Both the position numbers and the translations under genes were made by a program. Below the pieces are notes generated by a model, which saw only the letters and a program-made list of their open reading frames with translations, did no database searches and had not been told where the DNA came from. A stretch of DNA of 64,000 nucleotides from Uliginosibacterium flavum (GTDB taxonomy: Bacteria; Pseudomonadota; Gammaproteobacteria; Burkholderiales; Rhodocyclaceae): the NCBI RefSeq assembly GCF_040566545.1, contig NZ_JBEWZI010000007.1, positions 124,001 through 188,000 of the forward strand. The letters are read 5' to 3'. Positions 8,709 through 18,428 of this stretch are shown piece by piece (the first letter of the stretch is position 1; each line of letters begins with the position of its first letter).

Positions 8709-9956
8709 TCAGGCCTCCAACGCCAACAACTCTTCAATCGTCTGACGCCGGCGGATCAGGCGCGCGTTGTTGCCACCCTCGCCATCCAGCAGCACCTCGG
8801 CAATCAGCGGACGGCTGTTGTAGTTCGATGACATGCTCGCGCCATAAGCGCCGGTATCGTGCAGCACCAGCAAGTCTCCGATCTGCGCGGCGGGCAGGCT
8901 GCGCGGGGTGACCACGCCGCCGTCGGTCTGGGTAAATACGTCGCCGGATTCACACAGCGGGCCGGCCACCACGCTGTCGCGCAGCGGGCGCTGGCTCAGA
9001 TCTTCATCCGCCGCAGGCACGATGCTGATGGCGTGGAAGCTGCCATACATCGAAGGCCGCATCAGATCACTAAAACCCGCATCGACCAGCACGAAGTGGT
9101 TCTTGCCCACGTCCTTGGTGGCGCGCACCTCGGACAGCAGCAGACCGGATTCGGCGACCAGATAACGCCCCGGCTCGATCTCCAGCTTCACCGGATGGCC
9201 CAGATGCGCCTCGACTTCCTTACGCGCGGCGTCCCACAGGCCGAAGTAATGCGCCGTGTCGATCAGTGCATCGGTGTCGCGGTAGGGAATCGACAAGCCG
9301 CCGCCGGCCGAGATGGCGTCGATGTCCTGCCCGGCCGCCTTGACCAGATCGACCATCGCGCCACAGACCTGCTGCAGGTGGCTGTAGTCCACGCCCGAGC
9401 CAATGTGCATGTGCAGGCCGACAAGTTTCAAACCAAATTGCGCAATCACCACCAGCGCGGCAGGCAGATCGGCATGCCAGATGCCGTGCTTGCTGTGCTC
9501 GCCGCCGGTGTTGGTCTTGTTGCTGTGGCCGTGACCGAAACCCGGATTGATGCGCAACCAGACGCGATGACCCGGCGACTTCTCGCCCAGCTGACGCAGC
9601 ATGTCAATCGAGCCGGCGTTCATCGGAATCTCTTCCGCCACGACCAGTGCCAGCGTGTCTTCGGTGGCCAGATCGGCGGTGAACACGATCTCGCTCTTAC
9701 CACCCTTTGAACTGAAGCCCGCCGCCAGCGCGCGCGCAATCTCGCCCGGCGACACCGCGTCCACCACCACGCCTTGCTCGCGCATCAGGCGCAGGATGTG
9801 GATGTTCGAGCAGGCCTTCTGGGCGAAACGGATGTGATCGAAGGCCTTCAGCGCGGCAATCCGTTCGCGGATCACGGCGGCGTCGTAAAGCCACAGGGGC
9901 GTGCCGAATTCGGCGGCAAGGGCGCGCAGGCGGCGGTGATCTAGGGGCTTTTGCAT
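8709..9956 (-). CDS. lysA: Diaminopimelate decarboxylase
   Basis: A PLP enzyme that decarboxylates meso-diaminopimelate to L-lysine. The 415-residue protein is an alanine-racemase-fold decarboxylase: FAQKACSNIHILRLM near residue 45 carries the PLP lysine, HMHIGSGVDY binds the phosphate, and the CESGDVF motif supplies the active-site cysteine from the other subunit. The ATG at 9956 gives the usual N-terminus; upstream in-frame codons reach 10010. It is divergent from lysR, which in E. coli activates lysA. Confidence 0.94.
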   Translation of the reverse strand: MQKPLDHRRLRALAAEFGTPLWLYDAAVIRERIAALKAFDHIRFAQKACSNIHILRLMREQGVVVDAVSPGEIARALAAGFSSKGGKSEIVFTADLATEDTLALVVAEEIPMNAGSIDMLRQLGEKSPGHRVWLRINPGFGHGHSNKTNTGGEHSKHGIWHADLPAALVVIAQFGLKLVGLHMHIGSGVDYSHLQQVCGAMVDLVKAAGQDIDAISAGGGLSIPYRDTDALIDTAHYFGLWDAARKEVEAHLGHPVKLEIEPGRYLVAESGLLLSEVRATKDVGKNHFVLVDAGFSDLMRPSMYGSFHAISIVPAADEDLSQRPLRDSVVAGPLCESGDVFTQTDGGVVTPRSLPAAQIGDLLVLHDTGAYGASMSSNYNSRPLIAEVLLDGEGGNNARLIRRRQTIEELLALEA

Positions 9957-10053
9957 AAAAGTGTTCCGGGCGAGGTTTGCGTAGGAACGAAGCATGCCAG
10001 CCACCATCAATTCAGTACAATGCTTTTATTCACACAATCAATTCACTTCTGAT

Positions 10054-10968
10054 ATGGAAATCGAACACCGCCACATCGAGGTCTTCCGCGCCGTGATGCG
10101 CGCGGGCAGCGTCACCGGCGCCGCCGGTCTGCTATTCACCTCACAACCCACGGTGAGCCGCGATCTGGCGCGCCTTGAACAGCTGCTGGGCTATGCGTTG
10201 TTCGACCGCCAGCGCGGCCGGCTCAAGCCCACGGCGCGCGCGCTGGCTTTGTATGAAGAGGTGCAACGGTCCTACCAAGGGCTGGAACGCATCCTCGCCA
10301 CTGCGGCCGATTTACGCGAAGCACGCGGCGGGCAGCTCGCGCTGGTGTGCGTGCCGGCCTTCGCACAGGCGCTGCTGCCAGCTGTCTGCAAGCGCTTCTT
10401 TGCACAACATCCGCAGGTGAGCGTAACGATAACGCCACAGGAATCCCCCGTGCTGGAGGAGTGGCTCAGCGCACAGCGTTTTGATCTGGGCCTCACCGAA
10501 CACGCCAGCGCCCCGCCCGGCACGGCACTGGAAGTGCTGCTGGAAGCCGACGAGGTTTGCGTACTGCCGACGGGTCACGCACTGCTCGCCAAACCGGCAC
10601 TGCGCCCCGCCGATTTCGCGAATCAGCCCTTCATCAGCCTCGCCCCCGGCGACCCCTACCGCATTCAGCTTGATGCAGTATTTCGTGAGCGTGGCGTAGC
10701 GCGCCGCATGCAGCTCGAAACCCAGAGCGCCGCCTCGGTGTGCAGTCTGGTGCGCGAGGGATTAGGGCTAGCAATCGTGAATCCGCTCACCGCTCTGGAT
10801 TACGCCGAACGCGGACTGGCGCTGCGGCGCTTTACGGTGTCGATTCCGTTCCGGGTCAGCATGGTCCGGCCCGAATACCGGCCCTCAACGCCGCTGGCGG
10901 ATCACTTTGTGGCAGCCTTGCGCGCGGAGGCGACGACACTTCAAGAGCGGCTGAAAGGACAGCTGTAG
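10054..10968 (+). CDS. lysR: LysR, transcriptional activator of lysA
   Basis: The 304-residue LysR-type regulator has an N-terminal winged helix (residues 4-63, including LLFTSQPTVSRDLARLE) and a periplasmic-binding-like effector domain. It resembles E. coli LysR itself over long stretches, for example QESPVLEEWLSAQR, DEVCVLPTGH and ETQSAASVC. The divergent position next to lysA supports the same role: activation of lysA in response to diaminopimelate/lysine balance. The ATG at 10054 is chosen; the 97-bp spacer to lysA should hold the operator. Confidence 0.9.
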   Translation: MEIEHRHIEVFRAVMRAGSVTGAAGLLFTSQPTVSRDLARLEQLLGYALFDRQRGRLKPTARALALYEEVQRSYQGLERILATAADLREARGGQLALVCVPAFAQALLPAVCKRFFAQHPQVSVTITPQESPVLEEWLSAQRFDLGLTEHASAPPGTALEVLLEADEVCVLPTGHALLAKPALRPADFANQPFISLAPGDPYRIQLDAVFRERGVARRMQLETQSAASVCSLVREGLGLAIVNPLTALDYAERGLALRRFTVSIPFRVSMVRPEYRPSTPLADHFVAALRAEATTLQERLKGQL

Positions 10969-11023
10969 CCCCCCATCCAATGGGCCTCTCCAGCGCACCC
11001 CAACGCACAGGCAACAGCAGTGC

Positions 11024-11076
11024 GCCTCTTCAGCAAGGCTATGTGCACAAGCGCGTCAGGAGCGGCTCTTCAGCAT
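11024..11076. repeat. CTGAAGAG-family palindromic repeat overlapping the kinase stop codon
   Basis: CTCTTCAGC occurs at about 11026-11034 and again at 11067-11075. The second copy encodes the last residues (LKSRS) and sits against the stop of the histidine kinase on the minus strand. Confidence 0.55.
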
Positions 11077-14073
11077 ATCGAGCAATTCATCCATGCTTGC
11101 TGCCAGTTGCTCGGCCAGCGCCAGGCTGTCGTCGCGACCTTCGCGAATACTCTGCTCGGCCTGAATCGCCAGCGCATGCAAGGCGACGGCCTCGACATTG
11201 CCGGCGATGCCTTGCAGGGTATGCGCCAGACTCTTGATGGTTTCGATGTCGTAGGCACGCGCGGCATTGCGCAGCTTGAGCGGTGTTTCGGCGTGCGTGC
11301 GTACGAGAATGGCGAGTAACTTTTCGGCAAACTCGCCGCGTCCACGATAACGATCCGACAGCGCGGTCCAGTCGATCAGGCCACTGCGCGAGGGCAGCAC
11401 AGGATCAGACAACAACATGCTGGCAGGCAGTGCCGGCGCACGCGCCACATGCTCAAGAATGCTCGCCACCAGGGCACTGCAATCAATCGGTTTGCTGACG
11501 TGCGCCACCATGCCGGAGCTCAGGCAACGCTGCCGCTCCTCGGGCATGGCGTGGGCGGTCAGGCCGATCACCGGCAGGGCGGGCTGCAACACGCGGATGC
11601 GCTGAGCCAGCTCGTAACCATCCATCACCGGCATCTGGATATCCGTCAGCACGATATCGAACGCATCGGCGCCCTGTTTTTCCAGCAGGCTCAGGGCTTG
11701 CTGGCCATGCTGCGTAAATAGAACGGTAGCGCCTTCGTTTTCGAGCATGTCATCAAGCACGATGCGGTTCAGCTCCATATCCTCCACCGCGAGAATGCGC
11801 AGGCCGGCAAGGCGCTGCGTGCCACTTTGCGCCACCGCAGCACTACCCTCGGCAACTGCTTCGCGCAGGGGCAGGCTCAGCGTGAACACACTGCCGCGCC
11901 CCACCCCACTGTCGACCGTGATATCGCCGCCCATCTGACGGGCCAGATTGCGGCTGATGATCAGGCCCAGGCCCGATCCACCGTATTTGCGCGTGGTCGA
12001 GGCATCGGCCTGCTCGAAAGGCTGGAACAGGCGCTGCACCTGCTCGACACTCATGCCGATGCCCGAATCAGCCACCTTGAACTGGATCTGCTCCCCGCTG
12101 CGTGACAAGGACAGGACCACGCGGCCGCTATCGGTAAATTTGACGGCATTCGAGAGCAGATTGATCAGGATCTGCTCGATACGCAGACGGTCGCCCTCCA
12201 CCCATTCCGGCATGCCTGTGCCATGCTCGGTAAATAAATGCAGGTCCTTGGCGCGCGCCCGCTCGGCCACCAGTTTGATCGCCTCTTCGATACAAACAGC
12301 CAGACGGAAGGGACGCAGCTCAATCAGCAGCTTGCCCGCCTCGATCCGCGAAAAATCCAGAATGTCGTTGATCACACAGAGCAGATGCTCGCCGGCCTCA
12401 AGGATCTGTCCGGCCGTGCGTCCGGATTTGCGGCCATCGTTCTCGCGCATGATGATGCGCGCCAGACCCAGCACAGCATTCAGCGGCGTGCGAATTTCGT
12501 GACTCATGTTGGCGACGAAGGAACCCTTGGCGCGGCTGGCGGCTTCGGCCGCCTCCTTGGCTTCGGCCAGTTCCGTCGTGCGCTCATTCACCATCTGCTC
12601 CAGATGCTGGCGATAGCCGTCCAGTTCGAGTTCGGCCAGCTTCTTGTCGGTAATGTCCTCCTTGATCGCCAGGTAATGGCTGATCGTGCCATCTGGCTGA
12701 CGCAAGGGTGCGAAGAAGCCTTGCTCGACGTAAGCCACGCCATCCTTGGTGCGGTTGATCAGCTCCCCCTGCCAGGGCAGACCGGCGCTCAGGGCCTGCC
12801 ACATGGCGACAAAGGTTTCCGGTGGCGTCTGACCAGAGTGCAGAAAGCGCGGGTTGCGCCCGCGCACCTCATCCAGCGTGTAGCCAGTGATCCGCGTGAA
12901 GGCCTCGTTCACATATTCGATCTCGACCGCCGCATTGGTGATGATGACGTTATTCGGGCTCTGCTCCACCGCCAGCGATAATTTGCGCGCCACTTCCTCG
13001 GCGTTGCGACGCGCGGTGATGTCCTGCCCCACCCCGCGATAGCCGCGGAATGCGCCGTCCGGCGCGTAATGCGGCACGCCGCTTACCGAGATCCACAGCA
13101 GCTCTCCGTTGGCCTTGCGGGCATGGTATTCAACATTGCGAAAGGCCTCGCGACATGCCAGCCGGCCGAGCAGTTCGGCGCGCACCGAGGGTTGGTTGAG
13201 CACCGCAAAATCGGCAAGGTGAATCCGCGTCTTGCCCAGCAGACTGGAAGGATCGACGCCCAGGATGAGGGCGAAATTGTCGGAGAAGTAGCTGAAGCGC
13301 AGGCGCGCATCCAGCTCCCAGAACCAGTCGGCCGAGCTCTGTGAAAAATCACGGAAACGCTGTTCGTTGTCGCGAATCGCGGTCTCGGCACGCTTGCGCT
13401 CCAGCAGCGCATCGCGGAAGCGCGCCATCGCGGTATGCATGCGCCCGAACTCATCGTCACGCTGCGCCGAAGGCAAAACAATATTGGTCTGGCCGGCCGC
13501 CAGTTGATCAAGACCCCGCGCAACCGCCCCCAAGGGCTGGGTCAGCGAACGGAAAGCCCATAACGCTGCCAGCACGGTACCAATGGCCACAAAGAAACCA
13601 CCCAGCAAGATCTCGATCGAAGCCTTGAAAATTTCAGCATCCAGGGTTTTGCGTGAGAACGCCATCTGGATATTTCCGACTTCCAGCAGACGCGGGCCAT
13701 CGCGGTAGGTAATCGGCCGGCGCAGGGTCAGCAGCAACTCACTGGCCTGCACCTCGTTGCCGGTATCCACCACCACATCGCCATTGTTGTCAGTCACCCG
13801 CACCCAGCGGATATCCGTGTGCGAGCCCAAGGCCTTGACTGCCAGTTGCACCGCCACGGTATTGAAATCGAACATGGGCTGGGCCAGAGATTCGGCCATC
13901 AGACTGGCCAAGCCTTCTGCGCGCGCCTTCTGGGCGGCCTCGGCCGTGTGCACGTGGCGCACGTATTGCACCGTGGAATACAGCCCCACCATCACGGTAA
14001 TCGCGACAATTGTCGCCACCACCAGGCGGAAGCGGAAGCTCGCCTGCCATCGATCAAACAAATTCAACCGCAT
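11056..14073 (-). CDS. Hybrid sensor histidine kinase with PAS, receiver and HPt domains
   Basis: A 1005-residue membrane sensor. Order: TM1 (about 14-36), periplasmic loop, TM2 (about 153-174), HAMP (175-230), two PAS/PAC domains (about 235-360 and 365-485), coiled coil, HisKA with phospho-accepting H525 in NMSHEIRTPLNAV, HATPase (630-740; DSGIGM and GGSGLGL boxes), receiver with D811 in LTDIQMPVMDG, and a C-terminal HPt with H951 in SLAHTLQGIAGN. The architecture implies a His-Asp-His relay to an unlinked response regulator. GAGGAG precedes the ATG. It lies 53 bp downstream of a periplasmic binding protein gene that may be its sensory partner. Confidence 0.9.
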   Translation of the reverse strand: MRLNLFDRWQASFRFRLVVATIVAITVMVGLYSTVQYVRHVHTAEAAQKARAEGLASLMAESLAQPMFDFNTVAVQLAVKALGSHTDIRWVRVTDNNGDVVVDTGNEVQASELLLTLRRPITYRDGPRLLEVGNIQMAFSRKTLDAEIFKASIEILLGGFFVAIGTVLAALWAFRSLTQPLGAVARGLDQLAAGQTNIVLPSAQRDDEFGRMHTAMARFRDALLERKRAETAIRDNEQRFRDFSQSSADWFWELDARLRFSYFSDNFALILGVDPSSLLGKTRIHLADFAVLNQPSVRAELLGRLACREAFRNVEYHARKANGELLWISVSGVPHYAPDGAFRGYRGVGQDITARRNAEEVARKLSLAVEQSPNNVIITNAAVEIEYVNEAFTRITGYTLDEVRGRNPRFLHSGQTPPETFVAMWQALSAGLPWQGELINRTKDGVAYVEQGFFAPLRQPDGTISHYLAIKEDITDKKLAELELDGYRQHLEQMVNERTTELAEAKEAAEAASRAKGSFVANMSHEIRTPLNAVLGLARIIMRENDGRKSGRTAGQILEAGEHLLCVINDILDFSRIEAGKLLIELRPFRLAVCIEEAIKLVAERARAKDLHLFTEHGTGMPEWVEGDRLRIEQILINLLSNAVKFTDSGRVVLSLSRSGEQIQFKVADSGIGMSVEQVQRLFQPFEQADASTTRKYGGSGLGLIISRNLARQMGGDITVDSGVGRGSVFTLSLPLREAVAEGSAAVAQSGTQRLAGLRILAVEDMELNRIVLDDMLENEGATVLFTQHGQQALSLLEKQGADAFDIVLTDIQMPVMDGYELAQRIRVLQPALPVIGLTAHAMPEERQRCLSSGMVAHVSKPIDCSALVASILEHVARAPALPASMLLSDPVLPSRSGLIDWTALSDRYRGRGEFAEKLLAILVRTHAETPLKLRNAARAYDIETIKSLAHTLQGIAGNVEAVALHALAIQAEQSIREGRDDSLALAEQLAASMDELLDMLKSRS

Positions 14074-14126
14074 CGTGTCTCCTCACTGTACGTGAAGTCG
14101 TGCGGTGCTCGGTCGGCCCGCATCGT

Positions 14127-14897
14127 TTACTGCTTCTCCAGCGCTTGATAGTCGCGCGATTCGCGCACCTGCTCGATACCTTGCCAGATCGCCTCGGCCA
14201 GCTCCGGGCGCGCCGCCAGGAAACGGTGCGAGAGCAGCAGATAATACGGCTTTTCGACCAAAGGCTGCGCCACGATTTCCAGCAGTGCGGCATAACGAAG
14301 ATCTTCGGCCAGCAGGCTGCGCGCCTCGCCGTCCAGCATCGCGACGGCCTCCACGTGTCCGGCCAGCAACTTGCGCAGCAACTCGGCCGCACCGGGCGAG
14401 CCCTCATCCACCGCCACGCCCATGCTGCGTAAATGATCGGCAATGGAATAGCCCAGCTGCACCCCGACCGGGCCTTTCAAACCGCTCAAACGCTTGCCAT
14501 CCCAGTCAACCCGCGCGCCTTTGGGTCGCACCAGCACATAACGATCCATGTTCAGGCGCTTGCGCGGGTCTGCCCGCTCGCCGCCGGGATAGGCGCCGAA
14601 CTCCAGCCGCTCGGCCTTGAAGCTGGCACCAAAAGCACCATCCACGCTGTTCTGTTTCAAATCTTCGAGACAGCGTTTCCAGGAAGTCTGGCGATACTCG
14701 AAACGCAAGCCCGCTTGCCGCGCCACACGATTGAGCAACTCAAAATTCAGACCCCTGCCGTCACGCGTAATCCACGGCCGGATATCCCGATCTTCCGCAC
14801 AGAACACCAGCTTGTCGGCCGCCGCAGCGCCCAGCGCAAAACCCGCCATGCCGCAGCACAGCAGACCACGCCAAACAGCTCGCAACGAACCCGACAT
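14127..14897 (-). CDS. Periplasmic solute-binding protein, SBP_bac_3-like
   Basis: The 256-residue protein has a Sec signal peptide (MSGSLRAVWRGLLCCGMAGF; predicted cleavage after AAA) and the fold of amino-acid-binding ABC substrate proteins. The motifs NFELLNRVARQAGLRFEY and SVDGAFGASFKAER match the usual lobe-one pattern. No permease genes accompany it; the only co-directional neighbour is the hybrid histidine kinase. A role in ligand sensing is therefore more likely than transport, which is an inference from context. The ATG at 14897 is preferred over a TTG at 14927 because GGGG lies upstream and the signal peptide begins properly. Confidence 0.75.
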   Translation of the reverse strand: MSGSLRAVWRGLLCCGMAGFALGAAAADKLVFCAEDRDIRPWITRDGRGLNFELLNRVARQAGLRFEYRQTSWKRCLEDLKQNSVDGAFGASFKAERLEFGAYPGGERADPRKRLNMDRYVLVRPKGARVDWDGKRLSGLKGPVGVQLGYSIADHLRSMGVAVDEGSPGAAELLRKLLAGHVEAVAMLDGEARSLLAEDLRYAALLEIVAQPLVEKPYYLLLSHRFLAARPELAEAIWQGIEQVRESRDYQALEKQ

Positions 14898-15060
14898 CGC
14901 AAACCCCGGAATACCCGAATTTTTCAAGATAGCAGCGCCCGCCCCGACCAGTACAAAACCCGCGGCAAATTACCCTTAGGTAGGCAAAAACCCCGCTTCG
15001 AGCATGCCCGGGCAGCCTCACCCAACGGGCTTCCTCATACAGGCTGGCATTTTTGTTATT

Positions 15061-15110
15061 AGCAATTCGGTTTTTATTCGTTCGCCTGATAAGCCGCCGC
15101 CCATAAAGTG
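15061..15110 (+). promoter_or_regulatory. Putative CysB-controlled promoter of sbp
   Basis: AGCAATTCGG, then TTTTTATTCGTTCG (15071-15084), then CCATAAAGTG (15101-15110). The same three blocks, similarly spaced, occur upstream of cysT. The first two blocks are the likely activator site; CATAAA is a plausible -10. Confidence 0.7.
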
Positions 15111-15148
15111 TCCCTGTCGCTTCACTCCAATAACGAAAGGACGCTCCA

Positions 15149-16156
15149 ATGAAGCTCTCCCCACGCAATAGATTGATCGCAGCCGCCCTGCTCGGTCTGC
15201 TCTCCGCCAGCCAGGCGCTGGCTGACGTCACCCTGCTGAATGTTTCCTACGACCCCACGCGTGAGCTGTATCAAAGCTACAACGCGGCTTTTGCCAAATA
15301 TTGGAAAGCCAAGACCGGAGAAACCGTTTCCATCAAGGCCTCTCACGGTGGCTCGGGAGGTCAGGCTCGGACCGTGATTGATGGACTGGAAGCGGATGTG
15401 GTGACCCTGGCCCTGGCCTACGATATTGATGCCATTTCCGAAAAAGCCAAATCTATCGCACCGGATTGGCAAAAACGTCTGCCGCACAATGCCTCGCCCT
15501 ACACCTCGACCATTGTGTTTCTGGTGCGCAAGGGCAATCCGAAGAAAATCAAGGACTGGGCGGATCTGGCCCGTTCCGGTATTGAAGTCATCACGCCCAA
15601 CCCGAAAACTTCAGGTGGTGCACGCTGGAACTACCTTGCTGCCTGGGCCTATGCCATCAAACACAATGGTGGCGATGAGGCCTCGGCCAAGTCGTTCGTG
15701 AAGCAGATTTTCAGCAATGTGAAGGTGCTGGATTCCGGTGCGCGCGGATCGACTACGACCTTCACTGAACGGGGCATTGGTGACGTGCTGATTGCCTGGG
15801 AGAACGAAGCCTATCTGGCCGTCAAGGAACTGGGGGCAGACAAGTTCGAGATCGTGACGCCTTCCGTATCCATCCTGGCCGAGCCGCCGGTTTCCATCGT
15901 AGACAAGGTGGTCGACAAGAAAGGCACCCGCAAGGTGGCTGAGGCCTACCTGCAATACCTGTATTCACCGGAAGGTCAGGACATTGCCGGCAAGAATTTC
16001 TACCGCCCGACAGACCCGAAGATTGCTGCCAAATATGTCAAGCAGTTCGCTCCGGTAAAACTCTTCACTATCGATGAAGTCTTCGGTGGCTGGCAGAAAA
16101 CCCAGAAGATTCACTTTGCCGACGGTGGCGTGTTTGACCAGATCGGGCCGCGCTAA
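15149..16156 (+). CDS. sbp: Sulfate ABC transporter substrate-binding protein
   Basis: Periplasmic receptor that delivers sulfate (and possibly thiosulfate) to the CysTW permease. The 335-residue protein has a signal peptide (residues 1-25, ending ALA-DV), then LLNVSYDPTRELYQSYN, SHGGSGGQARTVIDG and SGGARWNYLAAWAYA, all typical of Sbp. GAAAGGA precedes the ATG. It has its own promoter and is separated by 3.3 kb from cysTWA, with which it is contiguous in many relatives. Confidence 0.94.
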   Translation: MKLSPRNRLIAAALLGLLSASQALADVTLLNVSYDPTRELYQSYNAAFAKYWKAKTGETVSIKASHGGSGGQARTVIDGLEADVVTLALAYDIDAISEKAKSIAPDWQKRLPHNASPYTSTIVFLVRKGNPKKIKDWADLARSGIEVITPNPKTSGGARWNYLAAWAYAIKHNGGDEASAKSFVKQIFSNVKVLDSGARGSTTTFTERGIGDVLIAWENEAYLAVKELGADKFEIVTPSVSILAEPPVSIVDKVVDKKGTRKVAEAYLQYLYSPEGQDIAGKNFYRPTDPKIAAKYVKQFAPVKLFTIDEVFGGWQKTQKIHFADGGVFDQIGPR

Positions 16157-16264
16157 GCCCCACGGAACAAGCAGCCTGTTGATCCGGCCCAATGAAAATC
16201 GGGGTACGCAGCCTGTCTGCAGCAAAGCACAATCCGGGACCTGTCTGGGTAGTGGGCGGGTTTA

Positions 16265-16320
16265 TGTGGGAGTGACGTCCTCGTCGTGAAGCCTTTCGCG
16301 ACGAGGACGTCGCTCCCACA
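16265..16320. repeat. REPIN-like inverted repeat, diverged arms
   Basis: A 22-bp arm (16265-16286, beginning TGTGGGAG) pairs with 16299-16320 with one mismatch. The terminal GGGAG/CTCCC boxes and length resemble the elements at 8.6 and 33.2 kb but the arm sequence differs. The remainder of the 16157-16564 gap contains a TCCTGAGCATGTCGAAGG repeat (about 16402-16419) and no gene. Confidence 0.7.
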
Positions 16321-16564
16321 GCCGCAACCGCGAGGCGCGTGGTGCATCAGGTCTGAGCGGCGGGCAAGAAGCCCCGGATTCCGTCGGGCGAAGCCCGGTT
16401 TATCCTGAGCATGTCGAAGGGCTGCATGCCGGGCTACGTTCATGGGCTTGTGCGTCAAAGTTCAGATTTCATCGGACAGGATCTATAAATGGCTGCCGAA
16501 CAGCAGTTCCAGCAGCCCTTTTGGTTAAACTGTGCCCCTGAACAACACTCTCAAAACGCACAAC

Positions 16565-17002
16565 ATGACCGAAGTCGCCAGCACCGAAGCACCCCAGCCT
16601 TCTGCAAAGGATTTGCTGAAACAGCTGCAGCAGGAATACGAAGTCCTCGGAAAAAGTCTGCCGCTGGCTATCGGCATCGACAAGCAACTGCTGGAAACCC
16701 GCCCCGAAATAAATCGCAAGCAACTGCGTGCCGCACTCGGGATGCACACCCGTTCCGTGCGCTATCTGAAAAACCTGCAGATCGCGACCCAGCGCTTCAA
16801 TCTGGACGATTCGCCGGCAGGTGAAGTGAGCGAAGAACAGCGCGCCCTGGCCAGCAAGGAGCTGTTTGATCGCTTCAAGAAACGCGCAGAAGAGAACAAG
16901 GCCGTGCAAGCCGAAAAAGACAAAGCTGAACGAGCCGCCCGCGCTGAAGTGGAACGGATGGAAAAGCTTACTCAGCTAGCGAACAAGTTCTCGCGGAAAT
17001 AA
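16565..17002 (+). CDS. ProQ/FinO family RNA-binding protein
   Basis: The 145-residue protein contains a compact ProQ/FinO domain (about residues 15-100) with PLAIGIDKQLLETRP and the LRAALGMHTRSVRYLKNL segment, the positively charged face used for binding RNA 3' stem-loops. A lysine-rich helical tail (AEKDKAERAARAEVERMEK) follows. It probably acts as an RNA chaperone or sRNA-binding protein. The ATG at 16565 is used; a GTG at 16532 could add 11 residues. It lies between sbp and cysTWA without an obvious link to sulfate uptake. Confidence 0.85.
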   Translation: MTEVASTEAPQPSAKDLLKQLQQEYEVLGKSLPLAIGIDKQLLETRPEINRKQLRAALGMHTRSVRYLKNLQIATQRFNLDDSPAGEVSEEQRALASKELFDRFKKRAEENKAVQAEKDKAERAARAEVERMEKLTQLANKFSRK

Positions 17003-17056
17003 CGGCTGCCGGCTAGCCTGCATGAGCCGGACCCGCCTCAAGACAGGAGTGTTTCC

Positions 17057-17724
17057 ATGAGAAAGCTCATCGCATCCACGTTTGTGTCGCTTGATGGGAT
17101 CATGCAAGCACCTGGCGGTCCGGAAGAAGACCCCACTGGCGGTTTTGCCTTTGGCGGCTGGATGGCCGGCTACGGGGACGAAAGCATGAACATCTCGGCA
17201 GCCGGTTTCGACGGCAAGGATCGCGAACTGGTGCTCGGGCGCAGGACCTATCAGATATTCGAAGCCTACCGGCCTTATCAGCCGGAGGACCATCCGATTG
17301 CGAAAACGCTCAATGCGGCGAAAAAGCATGTTGCTTCGCGCAGCTTGATGGAGCTGCACTGGAACAACTCAGCCTGCTTCACGGCGATGTCATCTCGGCA
17401 ATCATCGCTCTCAAGGCCCAAGCAGGCCTCGATCTGCAGATCATAGGCAGCGGCAATTTGATCCAAACGCTGCAGGCAGCCTCACTGATCGACGAGTACA
17501 ACGTGTGGACTTTTCCAGTGCTGCTTGGGCAGGGCAAGCGCCTCTTCAGCGCGGCAGCGAAGCCATCGGCACTTCGCCTCGTTCGCTCCCAGGTTTCGAC
17601 CAGCGGCGTTGTGATGAGTACCTATGTACCAGACGGCGATGTCCGGCCCGGTTCGTTCCTGAGTACCGAGCCAAGCCAGAAGGAGTTGGCCCGACGCAAA
17701 AAGATGGCGAATGAGGCGTGGTGA
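17057..17724 (+). pseudogene. RibD/dihydrofolate reductase-like protein, frameshifted
   Basis: The N-terminal half (MRKLIASTFVSLDGIMQAPG, then LVLGRRTYQIF) reads in one frame to about 17371. The C-terminal half (GDVISAIIALK, QIIGSGNLIQTL, FPVLLGQGKRLF) reads in another frame to the TGA at 17724. A one-base deletion near 17369-17374, just after the codons for WNNS, joins the two; restoring it gives one protein of about 222 residues of the RibD C-terminal family. It may be a real null mutation or a base-calling error. GACAGGAG precedes the ATG. Confidence 0.85.
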
Positions 17725-17773
17725 TGTGACACGGAGAGTTCGCACTTTGGCGCATGGCACCAGCTCACAACCA

Positions 17774-17861
17774 TGCCCTGCCCGGAGAGCCGCGCACAGA
17801 GGACTTCTCCAGGCAGGCACTCTGCAAAGAGCCACCAGGTGCGGCTCTTCAGGCAGGGCAT
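17774..17861. repeat. CTGAAGAG-family palindromic repeat cluster
   Basis: Contains a GGACTTCTCCAGGCAGG half-copy and GGTGCGGCTCTTCAGGCAGG (about 17838-17857). It lies in the 17725-17981 gap, which holds nothing else recognisable. Confidence 0.5.
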
Positions 17862-17981
17862 GAAAAAACGTGTGCCAAAGGCCTTGCGTGCCCTGGCTGC
17901 AGGTCGAAATTGATTCGTCCTTGACGCCGAGACATGGTTTACGACAATGGCGACTGACCCTTGCCACCCAGGAGTGATTGC

Positions 17982-18302
17982 ATGTTTGCCTTGCATAGTG
18001 AAGACGCCTATATCCCCGCCCTGCCCGGCATCGAACGCAAAACGCTGGTGCACGGCGACAAAACGCTGATGGTGGAATTTCGTCTGCAGAAAGGCTTCCC
18101 CCTGCCACGCCATGCGCACCCGCATGAGCAGACCGGCTATCTGGTCAGCGGCAGCCTGCGTTTGTCGATTGGCGAAGAGGTGCGCGATTTACAGCCGGGC
18201 GATGCGTGGTGCATTGCCGGCGGCGTGGAGCATGGCGCCGAAGTACTGGCGGATTCGGTGGCTATCGAAGTCTTCGCGCCGCGGCGGGAAGACTATCTTT
18301 GA
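17982..18302 (+). CDS. Small cupin-domain protein
   Basis: The 106-residue protein is a single cupin barrel. Motif 1 is RHAHPHEQTGYLVSG, with metal-binding His, His and Glu. Motif 2 is PGDAWCIAGGVEHGA, with the last His. Single-domain cupins bind a metal and act as small isomerases, dioxygenases or sensors; nothing here fixes the substrate. CAGGAG precedes the ATG at 17982. Confidence 0.85.
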   Translation: MFALHSEDAYIPALPGIERKTLVHGDKTLMVEFRLQKGFPLPRHAHPHEQTGYLVSGSLRLSIGEEVRDLQPGDAWCIAGGVEHGAEVLADSVAIEVFAPRREDYL

Positions 18303-18428
18303 CAGGCTTCAACACGCGGCTTTGCGTAGTCGAGTGGGGCGCATGTAGCGGCTATTGAAACGCCGGAATCTGTTAAGCGCGCTGATTTGCGAACGGATGT
18401 GTTTCATCACGCAATCGCAAAGCTGGAC

